Source: Mesorhizobium norvegicum (GTDB lineage: Bacteria > Pseudomonadota > Alphaproteobacteria > Rhizobiales > Rhizobiaceae). From it: a stretch of DNA of 64,000 nt. How positions within the stretch are numbered: position 1 is the first letter of the stretch; every line of letters begins with the position of its first letter. This document shows, in pieces, positions 8,809 through 16,578 of the stretch. The position numbers were made by a program, and so were the translations under genes. The notes below the pieces were generated by a model. The model worked only from the letters and a program-made list of their open reading frames with translations, had not been told where the DNA came from and made no database searches. Location of the stretch: positions 47,501 to 111,500 of the forward strand of contig NZ_SMYZ01000073.1 of NCBI RefSeq assembly GCF_004919685.1, read 5' to 3'.

Positions 8809-10638
8809 CTACGCGTTTGTCCGTGGCTGCAAAGTTAGGCCGCAAGCACGCATTTTGTTGTAAAGGGTCTTTCGCGAAATCGCGAGATAGCGCGCTGTTT
8901 CTCCGCGACGGAAACGATGACGCTGAAGTGCGTCGAGTATCCATTCACGTTCGTCTGCCGGCTTCGGCTGCGGCGCGTCCGCATCGCTCAGGGGCGGCAG
9001 ATGCTCGGCTTTGATCCAGTCCCCTTCGCACCGAATGGCGGCGGTCTCGATCACGGAGCGCAGCTCACGGATGTTCTCGGGCCAGCCATATGTCATGAGA
9101 ACGCGGTAGGCCGAGTGGTGAACCGACAGTTTGCGGCTACGACGATCTTTTCGGAGAGCCTGGAGGAAGTGTTCCGCAAGAAGGGGAAGGTCTTCAAGGC
9201 GATCGCGCAGATTGGGAAGGAAGACGTGTCCGGGGGCGAGGCGCGCCTCCAGCGAAGGTATCAGCAACCCGTTTGCGCAGAGCTGGGAGAGCGGCCGCCC
9301 TGATGTCAGGATGAGGCGTCCTTCGAATCGCCCTCTGTCGCTATCGCCTAGGCGCCGGTAGACGCCTGTTTCAATGACCTCCACCAGCCGTTCCTGGGCG
9401 TCAACGGACAGTGTTTCGAAATTCTCGATCAGCAAGGTTGCCTTGGGATGGTACTGAAACAGCCCAAGCACCTTGCGGCCGCCCTCGGGGGGGGCAAAGC
9501 CGAACAGCGACTCTCCGCTTGGCTCGAGGGTGCTCGCGCTGATGAGCTTGCTGGCAGGCCGTCCGGCAGCTTCATGAATGCCTCGTGTCAGAAGCCTCTT
9601 TCCCGTTCCGGCCTCCCCGGTAACCAGGACCGGGAGAGGAGAGGCTGCGAGCTGTTTGATCCGTTGCTTGATCTGCTGGATCGACGGCGACCGCCCGACG
9701 ATCCAGTATTCGCGCTGCACATGTTCGAGTTGGCGCTCCAGTTCATCAATGCGCTTTTGCAACGTGCCGACGGATTTGAAGGCCGATGTGATCTGCTCCA
9801 TCGAGGCCTCGAGGGGCACTCGGTCGATGGTGGAGCCGCCGATATATCCGTCCGCTTTGGAAGCCGCCGAGACCTCGTACATCTGGTCCGGGCTGACGAT
9901 GGGGCCGCCCTCCAGAACACATAGGGTGTCCTCCGAAATGCCGCGTATCTGACGAAAAACGATCTTCGCAAACTCGGCCGCCTGCGTCAGATTGAGCCCC
10001 GAGCGGCCTCCGACGGTTCCCCCGACGTTCCAGCCGAGATTGAGATTGATGATGTCCACGCCGGCTTCGGCCGCCTGCTGTGCCTCTGTCACCGTTCGAA
10101 CGTAGGCGAGGGTCGCCATGCTTCTGTTCTGCGCGGCCCGGAGCATTTCGAGTTCACGCTGGAACCCCACCCCTGCTTTCTCTATGTCAGCCCGAAAGCG
10201 TCCATCGAGGAAGATGCACGTGGGAAAGTTGACGACGGCGCCGAAGCCGGCGTCAGCAATTCTCTGCAGTTCAGCTTCTACCGAGCACCGGGGATCAAAA
10301 GCACAGGCGCCGAAGAAGACTGGAACTTTGGCAAAGGGCAGGATTTCCGATTGGGCGAAATCCAGGACGAAGTCATTGCTCTTGCGCAACGCGAGCAGGG
10401 AAAAGATGGATGGGGCACCCATGCTCCGCAATCGTCCCGCATTCAACGCGAGGATAAAGTCCGCGCCGCCGCGTGAGGCCGCCTGGGCGGCCATGCCCGT
10501 GCCGATTGCGGCACCCACGAGCGTCGAATTGGGCTTTCTCAGCGTAGCCTTGAGGCCCGCAACGATCTCCGGTCCAACATGGGCGGGGGCGGAGAATGCA
10601 GAAAAAAAATTCGCAGAATGAGCGATCGGTTCAGCCAT
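8809..10638 (-). CDS. Regulator fusing a PEP-hydrolase-like TIM barrel to an AAA+ and a Fis-type HTH domain
   Basis: A 609-residue three-part protein. Residues about 25-290 are a PEP-hydrolase/Tm-1-type TIM barrel (VGAAIGTGMAAQ, AVVNFPTCIFLDGRFR, VLEGGPIVSP), like the enzyme at 12434-13291. A likely coiled coil (291-312) leads into a sigma-54-activator-type AAA+ domain (312-550) with Walker A GEAGTGKR and an arginine-finger region LRDRLEDLPLL. A Fis-type helix-turn-helix closes it (563-600). Two key features of sigma-54 activators are missing: the GAFTGA loop reads GFAPPEG, and the Walker B acids (normally DE) read EN in TLLIENFE. I infer that it senses a ligand through the barrel and controls the adjacent genes by DNA binding, not by classical sigma-54 remodelling. 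It lies downstream of its likely target genes on the same strand. Confidence 0.85.
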   Translation of the reverse strand: MAEPIAHSANFFSAFSAPAHVGPEIVAGLKATLRKPNSTLVGAAIGTGMAAQAASRGGADFILALNAGRLRSMGAPSIFSLLALRKSNDFVLDFAQSEILPFAKVPVFFGACAFDPRCSVEAELQRIADAGFGAVVNFPTCIFLDGRFRADIEKAGVGFQRELEMLRAAQNRSMATLAYVRTVTEAQQAAEAGVDIINLNLGWNVGGTVGGRSGLNLTQAAEFAKIVFRQIRGISEDTLCVLEGGPIVSPDQMYEVSAASKADGYIGGSTIDRVPLEASMEQITSAFKSVGTLQKRIDELERQLEHVQREYWIVGRSPSIQQIKQRIKQLAASPLPVLVTGEAGTGKRLLTRGIHEAAGRPASKLISASTLEPSGESLFGFAPPEGGRKVLGLFQYHPKATLLIENFETLSVDAQERLVEVIETGVYRRLGDSDRGRFEGRLILTSGRPLSQLCANGLLIPSLEARLAPGHVFLPNLRDRLEDLPLLAEHFLQALRKDRRSRKLSVHHSAYRVLMTYGWPENIRELRSVIETAAIRCEGDWIKAEHLPPLSDADAPQPKPADEREWILDALQRHRFRRGETARYLAISRKTLYNKMRACGLTLQPRTNA

Positions 10639-10656
10639 TGTGAGGCAAACTACATC

Positions 10657-11745
10657 CTATTGGGTCTCGATCGAAGCGCTCTTTCTGAAGGACTGGAGGA
10701 ATTCCTGTACTTTCACGGGTTGGCCGAGGCGTGCGCTTTCGATCGCTGAGAATACCAGCGCAACAGACTGCAAGTTGTCCTCGACGTTAGTGGCCATCGG
10801 CGGTCCGCCGTCGAGCCAATGGCAGAACTGCTCGATCAACAGCGAATTCTTCCACTTCTTCCCCCCGAGCAGCGAAACCTGTTGCCCCTTTCCATGTCGG
10901 TTTTTTTGATAGATCCGTTTCGGATCCCTGTGGAACACTTCGACCTCTCTATGATCTAGGATTGCAGTCCCGGACGCTGCTTCCACCCGAACATATTCAA
11001 ACGTCCAGTCATTGAGCCCCGTGGCTTGCGCTGACGACCCTTCATATACTCCATGAGCGCCGTTGGCGAAGTCCATCAATACCATGACGTCAGTCTCACC
11101 CTTGTACGCCGCCCATTCTGGCTTCCAAGAGCGAGCATAGATCGACGTACAGGGTGCCCCGGCCAGATCGGCCATGATATCAAGGTGGTGGACCGCTCCC
11201 TCGATCAACAGCGGGTGAATCATTTCGTGTCGAAAACGCCCCCAGGAATCGTAGGCGCGGTAGTCACCGGCGAAGCGGCATGACACGGTATTAACCCTAC
11301 CGAGGGCCTCGTCACTCACGAGTGCCCTCAGTGTCGACTTGTCCTGATCAAACCGGTGGCTCATGGTCACCGCCATCTTGCGGCCCGCCGCTGCCACTTT
11401 GTCAGCGATGCGGACGGAGGCCTCCATGGTATCGGCGATCGGCTTCTCGGACAGGATATGCATGCCGCGTGCAAGGGCCAGGTCGATGATCTCCTCGTGT
11501 AGAGCGGGGGGAATTACGATGGTGCAGAAGTCGGCATTTACCGCCTGGAAGGCTTGTGCGGCCGAGGTGAAGCACTGCTCCGCCTTCAATCCGAGGTGCT
11601 TCCGGCCGATTTCGAGCGCTTTGGCATCGATATCCACCAAACCGACCACTTTGATCGTCCCGTCTGAAGTGTTCGACGGCAAAAATGTGTCGCACCAGCG
11701 CTCTCCGAAGCCGCCTGCCCCTACGTGTAGGACTTTATACGTCAT
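10657..11745 (-). CDS. Gfo/Idh/MocA-family oxidoreductase
   Basis: A 362-residue NAD(P)-dependent dehydrogenase. The Rossmann motif is VLHVGAGGFGERW and the family EKP motif appears as HILSEKPIAD; a C-terminal alpha/beta domain follows with conserved His and Asp residues (GAVHHLDIMADLAGAP). ATG 11745 has GGGAAAA directly upstream; the frame stays open for 45 more codons but those lack family features. It lies between the bicupin gene and the TIM-barrel regulator, with short gaps, so it probably belongs to the Tm-1/TIM-barrel operon. Substrate unknown, probably a sugar-like acid. Confidence 0.87.
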   Translation of the reverse strand: MTYKVLHVGAGGFGERWCDTFLPSNTSDGTIKVVGLVDIDAKALEIGRKHLGLKAEQCFTSAAQAFQAVNADFCTIVIPPALHEEIIDLALARGMHILSEKPIADTMEASVRIADKVAAAGRKMAVTMSHRFDQDKSTLRALVSDEALGRVNTVSCRFAGDYRAYDSWGRFRHEMIHPLLIEGAVHHLDIMADLAGAPCTSIYARSWKPEWAAYKGETDVMVLMDFANGAHGVYEGSSAQATGLNDWTFEYVRVEAASGTAILDHREVEVFHRDPKRIYQKNRHGKGQQVSLLGGKKWKNSLLIEQFCHWLDGGPPMATNVEDNLQSVALVFSAIESARLGQPVKVQEFLQSFRKSASIETQ

Positions 11746-11782
11746 GGATTTTCCCTTCAGATGAGCAGAATTTAGGCGAGAA

Positions 11783-12412
11783 TCACACCCGCTCGGGGCG
11801 AAAATCGGCAGGGCCGTGTTTGTGCTCCCAAAGATGGCCAAAGCGCTTCTTGCCTTCGAGAGTCGTCTCGAAATAGGCACCCTTCACGTTTGAGCGAACC
11901 TGCGGAAGATCATGGTGGTGTCCCATGCCGATGGCGACACAATCACCAACCTCGACTTCGAAACTGCGCGATCCGATAACGACCGTGCCTGCTCCTTCGA
12001 TGATCACCCAGTATTCGTCGCAATCATGGTAGTGAGAGTCAAAGTTGGTCGACTTAGGATAAGTGACTGGGTCACCCTTTGACCAAACCAAGGTGCTGGA
12101 ACTGAGTTCGAAGATGCCGCACCCACCCAGCTCGGTGCCCCACTTGCCGGAAAAAATGAGCACCTGCCCCGTGCGATCGCCGGCATCCGCTGTGAAGGGA
12201 CCGTCGGCCGCATCCAAGTCCCAGAACTGGCCTTCGCTGAGCACCTGTGCCCCTTTCCCGCTCGTCAGGCGGCACGATCCACGTGTGACGAGTAGCCGCT
12301 GCCTATTGCCGGAGAGCGGAAGCGATAGGGGCTGGTTGGCAAGGTCTACGAATTCGAACCCCCTGAGTTCGCACCAAGTGGGTGGCTTTTCTCCGCTTTT
12401 GAAAACCGACAT
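11783..12412 (-). CDS. Cupin-domain protein (two cupin folds)
   Basis: A 209-residue protein with two small beta-barrel repeats. The second has a recognisable cupin metal-binding motif (HYHDCDEYWVIIEGAGTVVIG with the later His in GMGHHHDLP). The first (LLVTRGSCRLTSG) lacks the His residues. Cupins of this size are isomerases, epimerases or dioxygenase-like enzymes in sugar or acid catabolism. It sits between the TIM-barrel enzyme and the dehydrogenase in what looks like one operon. I cannot assign the reaction. Confidence 0.75.
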   Translation of the reverse strand: MSVFKSGEKPPTWCELRGFEFVDLANQPLSLPLSGNRQRLLVTRGSCRLTSGKGAQVLSEGQFWDLDAADGPFTADAGDRTGQVLIFSGKWGTELGGCGIFELSSSTLVWSKGDPVTYPKSTNFDSHYHDCDEYWVIIEGAGTVVIGSRSFEVEVGDCVAIGMGHHHDLPQVRSNVKGAYFETTLEGKKRFGHLWEHKHGPADFRPERV

Positions 12413-12433
12413 CTTTTTCTTCCCCTTCTACTG

Positions 12434-13291
12434 TCAGGCTGTCTTGCGGCGGATCGCCTTGAAGGCGAGTGTCTGGGACTTGATCGCCTCCTCCGCCGGC
12501 AACCGCTCCATGCTGCTTGCGCCGTAAAACCCATGGCATCCCTGGCAGGAGTCGAGAATGAAACGGGCATCTTCCGGATTGGCGATCGGGCCGCCATGGC
12601 TCAGAATAATGATATCGTCGCGGATCGTTCGAGCGGCTTCAATGCACTCGTTGATCAACGAGACACAATCGTCCATCGACTTGCCCGAACGCGCACCAAT
12701 CGCGCCACCCGTCGTCAGTCCCATGTGGCAGACGAGAATATCAGCTCCGGCTTTCGCCATCGCTACCGCATCTTCCGGGCTGAACACGTATGGTGTCGTC
12801 AAGAGATCGAGTTTATGGGCCTCGGCAATCATCTCGACTTCCTGGGCATAGCTCATGCCCGTCTCTTCGAGATTCTGACGGAACAGCCCGTCGATCAGAC
12901 CCACGGTCGGGAAATTCTGCACGCCGGCGAAGCCGATCTCCTTCAGTTCGCGCAGGAAGGTCGACATCACCATGAACGGGTCCGTGCCATTGACGCCGGC
13001 AAGCACCGGGGTGTGCCGCACAACGGGTAGAACCTCGCGCGCCATGTCGACGACGATCTGATTGGCGTTGCCATAGGCGAGAAGCCCGGCAAGGGACCCG
13101 CGGCCGGCCATGCGATAGCGGCCCGAATTGTAGATCACGATAAGGTCGATATTGCCGGCTTCCTCGCTCTTGGCGGAAAGGCCCGTACCGGCACCACCAC
13201 CGATGATCGGCTCACCGGCCTTGATCTTTTTCTGGAAGCGCTCGATCAGCTCCGAACGGGTGGGATATTTGAAGGCGGGATCAGTGCTCAC
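12434..13291 (-). CDS. PEP-hydrolase-family TIM-barrel protein (Tm-1 C-terminal-domain type)
   Basis: A 285-residue stand-alone TIM barrel. Family signs are PIIGGGAGTGLSAKSEEAGN near the N-terminus, GVQNFPTVGLIDGLFRQNLE in the middle, HMGLTTGGAIGARSG and LSHGGPIANPEDA near the end. It is the same domain as the sensor part of the 8809 regulator. I chose GTG 13291, which overlaps the UPF0261 stop and has AAAGAGG upstream; a start at 13342 would lie deep in that gene. In plants and fungi this barrel and the UPF0261 domain are fused in one protein (Tm-1 type). Here they are adjacent, overlapping genes, which supports a joint function. The physiological reaction is not established. Confidence 0.85.
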   Translation of the reverse strand: MSTDPAFKYPTRSELIERFQKKIKAGEPIIGGGAGTGLSAKSEEAGNIDLIVIYNSGRYRMAGRGSLAGLLAYGNANQIVVDMAREVLPVVRHTPVLAGVNGTDPFMVMSTFLRELKEIGFAGVQNFPTVGLIDGLFRQNLEETGMSYAQEVEMIAEAHKLDLLTTPYVFSPEDAVAMAKAGADILVCHMGLTTGGAIGARSGKSMDDCVSLINECIEAARTIRDDIIILSHGGPIANPEDARFILDSCQGCHGFYGASSMERLPAEEAIKSQTLAFKAIRRKTA

Positions 13292-14486
13292 GAAGGGCCT
13301 CTTTGAAACTGGTAACGAGGTGCTCCGCAAATTGCGGATCATTTATGTGAAGGGCGACGCGCGTCAGCTGTCGCTTGTCAGTGCAACGGAGCGTGCGTTC
13401 GAGCGCCGCGAATAGCGCAGCATTGGCTTCGGGATCGTGGAAGGGCTGACCCGACGCGTCGATCGCCGACACCCCCAGCTCCGGAATCAGGAAGCGAACG
13501 GGCCCCCCACAAAGGTTCAACCGCTCTCCGATCCATTCACCGATCCTGTTGCATTCGTCCGGCGTCGTTCGCATCAGCGTGACCTGCGGGTTATGGACGT
13601 ACAGCCGGCGCGAGCGAAACTGATTCGGGACTGCGTCGATGGCCCCGAAGTTGACCATGTCGAGAGCGCCGCAGGAACCGACATAGGGCAGTCCCGTCCT
13701 AACGAAGGCCCCGAAGCGATCGGGCGTACAGGGGAAAACGCCGCCCACCAGATAGTCGCAAACCTCGGTGGTAGATACATCGATCCCGCCGACCAGCAGA
13801 CCGGAATCGGCGAGCTTCTCGAAGGATTGCCCGCCTGTTCCGGTTGCATGGAACACCAGGCAATCGAAAGCTGCCTCCAGCGACCGGGCCACGGCCTGAA
13901 CACATGGCGTCGTGACCCCAAACATCGTCAGGCCGATTGCGGGCCTTTCGTCGGCTGTGGCGCCAACCCTGTTGAGGACCATTCCTGCAATGGAATGGGC
14001 AGCATTGGCGAGGACCACCCGCGAGATGCGGTTCAGTCCGGAAACGTCCGTCACCGAATACATCATGCTGATGTCGGTCGGCCCCACATAGGGGGCGACA
14101 TTCCCGGAGGCGACTGTCGAAACGAGCACCTTTGGCACTCCGATCGGGAGCGCGCGCATGGCAGGTGCGATTAGGGCGGTGCCACCCGAGCCGCCCGCAC
14201 CGATGATACCGTCGACGTCCTTGCGCGATCGAATAAACTCCACCAACGCCTGCGACATCGCGCCGACTGCCTTACCACGGTCCTTGAGCTTTTCGGCTTT
14301 CGGATTCGGATGAAAGCGTGCCACCTCCGACGGCTGGACGTCGACATCCAAGGCTTCGCTGTGAAACTCGGACAGCGAAACATCGACCAGGACGACGTCA
14401 CAACCTGCATCCCGGATAAGGTCGCGGACATAGCGCAGTTCGCTGCCTTTGGTATCGCAAGTGCCCACTACATAGATTTTTGTCAT
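13281..14486 (-). CDS. Tm-1-like ATP-binding-domain protein (UPF0261)
   Basis: A 401-residue protein of the UPF0261/Tm-1 N-terminal family, known from the tomato Tm-1 resistance protein, whose N-terminal part binds ATP and blocks tobamovirus replication. Visible are the N-terminal KIYVVGTCDTKGSELRYV, the Gly-rich GAGGSGGTALIAPAM and KVLVSTVASGNVAPYVG stretches, and the C-terminal HNPQVTLMRTTPDE. Start is ATG 14486 with a GGGAGAAG Shine-Dalgarno. It is the first gene of the leftward operon and overlaps the TIM-barrel gene, so the two are made in step. The bacterial role is unknown. Confidence 0.87.
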   Translation of the reverse strand: MTKIYVVGTCDTKGSELRYVRDLIRDAGCDVVLVDVSLSEFHSEALDVDVQPSEVARFHPNPKAEKLKDRGKAVGAMSQALVEFIRSRKDVDGIIGAGGSGGTALIAPAMRALPIGVPKVLVSTVASGNVAPYVGPTDISMMYSVTDVSGLNRISRVVLANAAHSIAGMVLNRVGATADERPAIGLTMFGVTTPCVQAVARSLEAAFDCLVFHATGTGGQSFEKLADSGLLVGGIDVSTTEVCDYLVGGVFPCTPDRFGAFVRTGLPYVGSCGALDMVNFGAIDAVPNQFRSRRLYVHNPQVTLMRTTPDECNRIGEWIGERLNLCGGPVRFLIPELGVSAIDASGQPFHDPEANAALFAALERTLRCTDKRQLTRVALHINDPQFAEHLVTSFKEALREH

Positions 14487-14617
14487 CGTTCTTCTCCCGG
14501 GGTCGGCTCACTCGATCGTCTTCACTTGAAAAACCCTAAACGTCACGCCTGTAGCAAATCAATTGGCGCAGACCGATGTTTTGGGTAAAATTGGGTAAAT
14601 CTTTTCATGGGTGAAAA
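14487..14617. promoter_or_regulatory. Divergent promoter region with three GGGTRAA repeats
   Basis: The only space from which both the leftward Tm-1/TIM-barrel operon and the rightward short barrel gene can start. It holds two direct copies of TTGGGTAAA about 10 bases apart (around 14580-14600) and a third variant, GGGTGAAAA, just before the ATG at 14618. One-turn spacing suggests binding of a protein to one DNA face, the obvious candidate being the barrel-AAA+-Fis regulator. No sigma-54 -24/-12 box was found. Confidence 0.45.
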
Positions 14618-15208
14618 ATGCACTCTCCTTCCACTCTTCCATCAGTGCGGATCGTGACGGACTTGGCAGCTATCTCCGACGAGCGGCCTCGGTCCGTCAC
14701 GCTCTATTGCCCTTCCTGCGAAGGACTACAGGGCAGCGCCTATGACAGCCTCGTGCTCCTTCCGATTCACGACACAAACGGGCGTCTTCTGGCAGAGCTC
14801 CGGAACGGAATTCTACACGGGAGCCAGATGTTCGCAGGTGTGCTTGCTCTCGATCCATTCCGCCGCCACGTGGACATTCTGAAGGCCCTTGGGACGGCCA
14901 GATGCCCCGGCGTCGTCAACTTCCCGAGCGTGACCGCAATCGACGGCGAAATGCGCGTCAGCCTCGAGGACTTGGGATACGGTGTGAGGACCGAAATCAA
15001 TCTACTGCGTACGGCGGTCGCAAAGGGGTTCGGTGCGATCGCTGTGGTCGACAGTTTTGGGATGGCGCGAGAAGCCGTCACCATCGGCGTGAGCGGACTG
15101 ATCGCGGTACGGCACACGAGCGACGCCATGCTTGCCGAGCTCTCCGAGCTTGCTCATGAGACGGCACTGGGGCTGTTTCGACTTCCTGACGCCGTTGGCG
15201 GGCCTTGA
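14618..15208 (+). CDS. Short, divergent paralogue of the PEP-hydrolase-like TIM barrel
   Basis: A 196-residue protein that shares the middle of the barrel with the two neighbours: GVVNFPSVTAIDGEMRVSLE corresponds to VQNFPTVGLIDGLFRQNLE of the enzyme and AVVNFPTCIFLDGRFRADIE of the regulator, followed by GYGVRTEINLLRTA. It lacks the N-terminal GxGTGxxA segment in recognisable form and stops before the C-terminal HGGP region, so it covers only part of a barrel. ATG 14618 follows GGGTGAAAA. It may be a decayed copy, or a regulatory or partner subunit of the other two; an intact reading frame over 196 codons favours a working gene. Confidence 0.65.
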   Translation: MHSPSTLPSVRIVTDLAAISDERPRSVTLYCPSCEGLQGSAYDSLVLLPIHDTNGRLLAELRNGILHGSQMFAGVLALDPFRRHVDILKALGTARCPGVVNFPSVTAIDGEMRVSLEDLGYGVRTEINLLRTAVAKGFGAIAVVDSFGMAREAVTIGVSGLIAVRHTSDAMLAELSELAHETALGLFRLPDAVGGP

Positions 15209-15404
15209 ACAGGTGTTCATCCTGGTGGTCGGCATGCCCCATTGGACAAGTCCGAACGAACTCCGCATCATGTGACGAAACTCTACGATATATGAAGAAA
15301 CTCTACGATAAAACGAAGAGCCTCTTGCCAACATCTCGATTGAACGGCGGATGGAGAAATCACCACTTCATTCCCCAGCATTTTCTTACTCCTCAGCAAG
15401 CTCT
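15209..15404. other. Intergenic stretch with nothing recognised
   Basis: Contains a short direct repeat, GAAACTCTACGATA and GAAGAAACTCTACGATAAAA, about 23 bases apart near 15276-15315. No gene-like frame was recognised. Confidence 0.3.
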
Positions 15405-15644
15405 TCAGATACTTCGTGCTGAAGCTTCGGCCCGGGACAGGCGGCCGAGAGCCTCAATAAATTGGTTATTGCGCTCTCCGCCCTTAACTCGAGCGGCCGC
15501 CTGCGCTGTCTCTGTTAATGGAACTGCGGAATTCAGCCAGAACCGGATGAACAACGCGCTCGCGATTTCCAGATCTCGCTCCAGCCGCTGAAGGCAACCG
15601 TCGATCCGATCCAGTCGTTTGACGATGACCCGGCTCTTTTTCAT
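15405..15644 (-). CDS. Small hypothetical protein
   Basis: A 79-residue frame starting MKKSRVIVKRLDRIDGCLQR. The N-terminal half looks like an amphipathic helix or coiled coil (RLERDLEIASALFIRFW), the remainder is LNSAVPLTETAQAAARVKGGER and a basic tail. The heptad-like pattern and the conserved-looking LFIRFWLNSAVPL stretch suggest a real small-protein family often found near mobile regions, but I cannot name it. The Shine-Dalgarno is weak. The frame is open further upstream to 15974 across the IS1595 relic, which is not part of this gene. Confidence 0.4.
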   Translation of the reverse strand: MKKSRVIVKRLDRIDGCLQRLERDLEIASALFIRFWLNSAVPLTETAQAAARVKGGERNNQFIEALGRLSRAEASARSI

Positions 15645-15966
15645 CCGCGTCAGGGGAGAGGAAAGATGCAATCGGACTCTGCGATGAGCGAAGTTGATTG
15701 CTCTCACCAATCTGCAAAGTCCAAAAGCCGCCCGCTTTAGGTCGGCTTGAGATACCCGACAGTCGTTGTTTCTTGTCCGACCGCACCGACAGGTCTCACA
15801 GTTCCATCCCGTCGTCTGGGTCCATGGATATCTGCCGCGCGACCTGATGCATGCGGCGCGCAAGCGTGCGGTGGCAGCCGCACCGTCATTCCCGTTGGCG
15901 GGTGTTCCACACTTTCGATGCCGTCGTCGGTTGGTGTCGATTTGTCCTCTGCCGACATGGCCTTTA

Positions 15967-16296
15967 TCAACCAAAGACAGCTACGGCCAGCTTGATGGTG
16001 ATGCCGCCATCGGTCTTTGGCGCATCTGACGTCCCGTGGCAGCGCGAAGGACAGTCGGCAGTTGCAGCGCTGGCGGCACCAGAGAGTTTGCACGATTTCC
16101 CGGCCGTGCCGAGTTTTGCGAACGGCGCTTCCAGACGCGACGCGCTGAGACCAGTCTAACCCGATTTCATGGAAATACAGGCGGCATGTGGCGGGCTGAT
16201 CTGGTGAAAGACGCCAACCATCGTGCGCCGGACGCGGGAATTGAAACCTTCCATCGAATTGACGTGGACCGCGTCGCGAACGGGAAGGCCAACTAA
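15967..16296 (-). pseudogene. Degenerate IS1595/ISXO2-type transposase, C-terminal relic
   Basis: Read leftwards, RDAVHVNSMEGFNSRVRRTM and VGVFHQISPPHA match the C-terminal DDE region of ISXO2-like transposases (HVN-xEGF...RR...GVFHHISP). A frame change follows into CRLYFHEIGLDWSQRV, the usual YFDEIGFRWSQR stretch, and another frame carries GGITIKLAVAVFG before the TGA at 15967. Only about 110 codons remain and at least two frameshifts are present, so this is a dead relic. Confidence 0.6.
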
Positions 16297-16578
16297 CGAC
16301 ACCTTTGTCGATTTTGCCCAGTCCGCGACACAGTCTAATTAGGCAGAATCTCTGGCCGAATCTCACGCATGTCATTGAACAGCACGCAGAAACTCTCTTC
16401 TGGAGCTTTTTGGGCACAGTTGGCACGACTTTTGATGCTCCTTTTTCGCGACGCAGCTGGAGCTGCCGACCTATTGGCGTGGGTGGCTGACGGCCCAGCA
16501 CAAAGCGCGGTAGTGATCCTTTGCCCGTATCGGACCTTCGGCGCCGATAATAATTTCGTCTTTGATGAAGGCGCAGCG

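Noticed and set aside
14487..14617. Sigma-54 promoter for the Tm-1/TIM-barrel operon
   Set aside because: TGGCGC occurs near 14561, but no GC at the -12 distance on either strand; this agrees with the loss of GAFTGA in the regulator.
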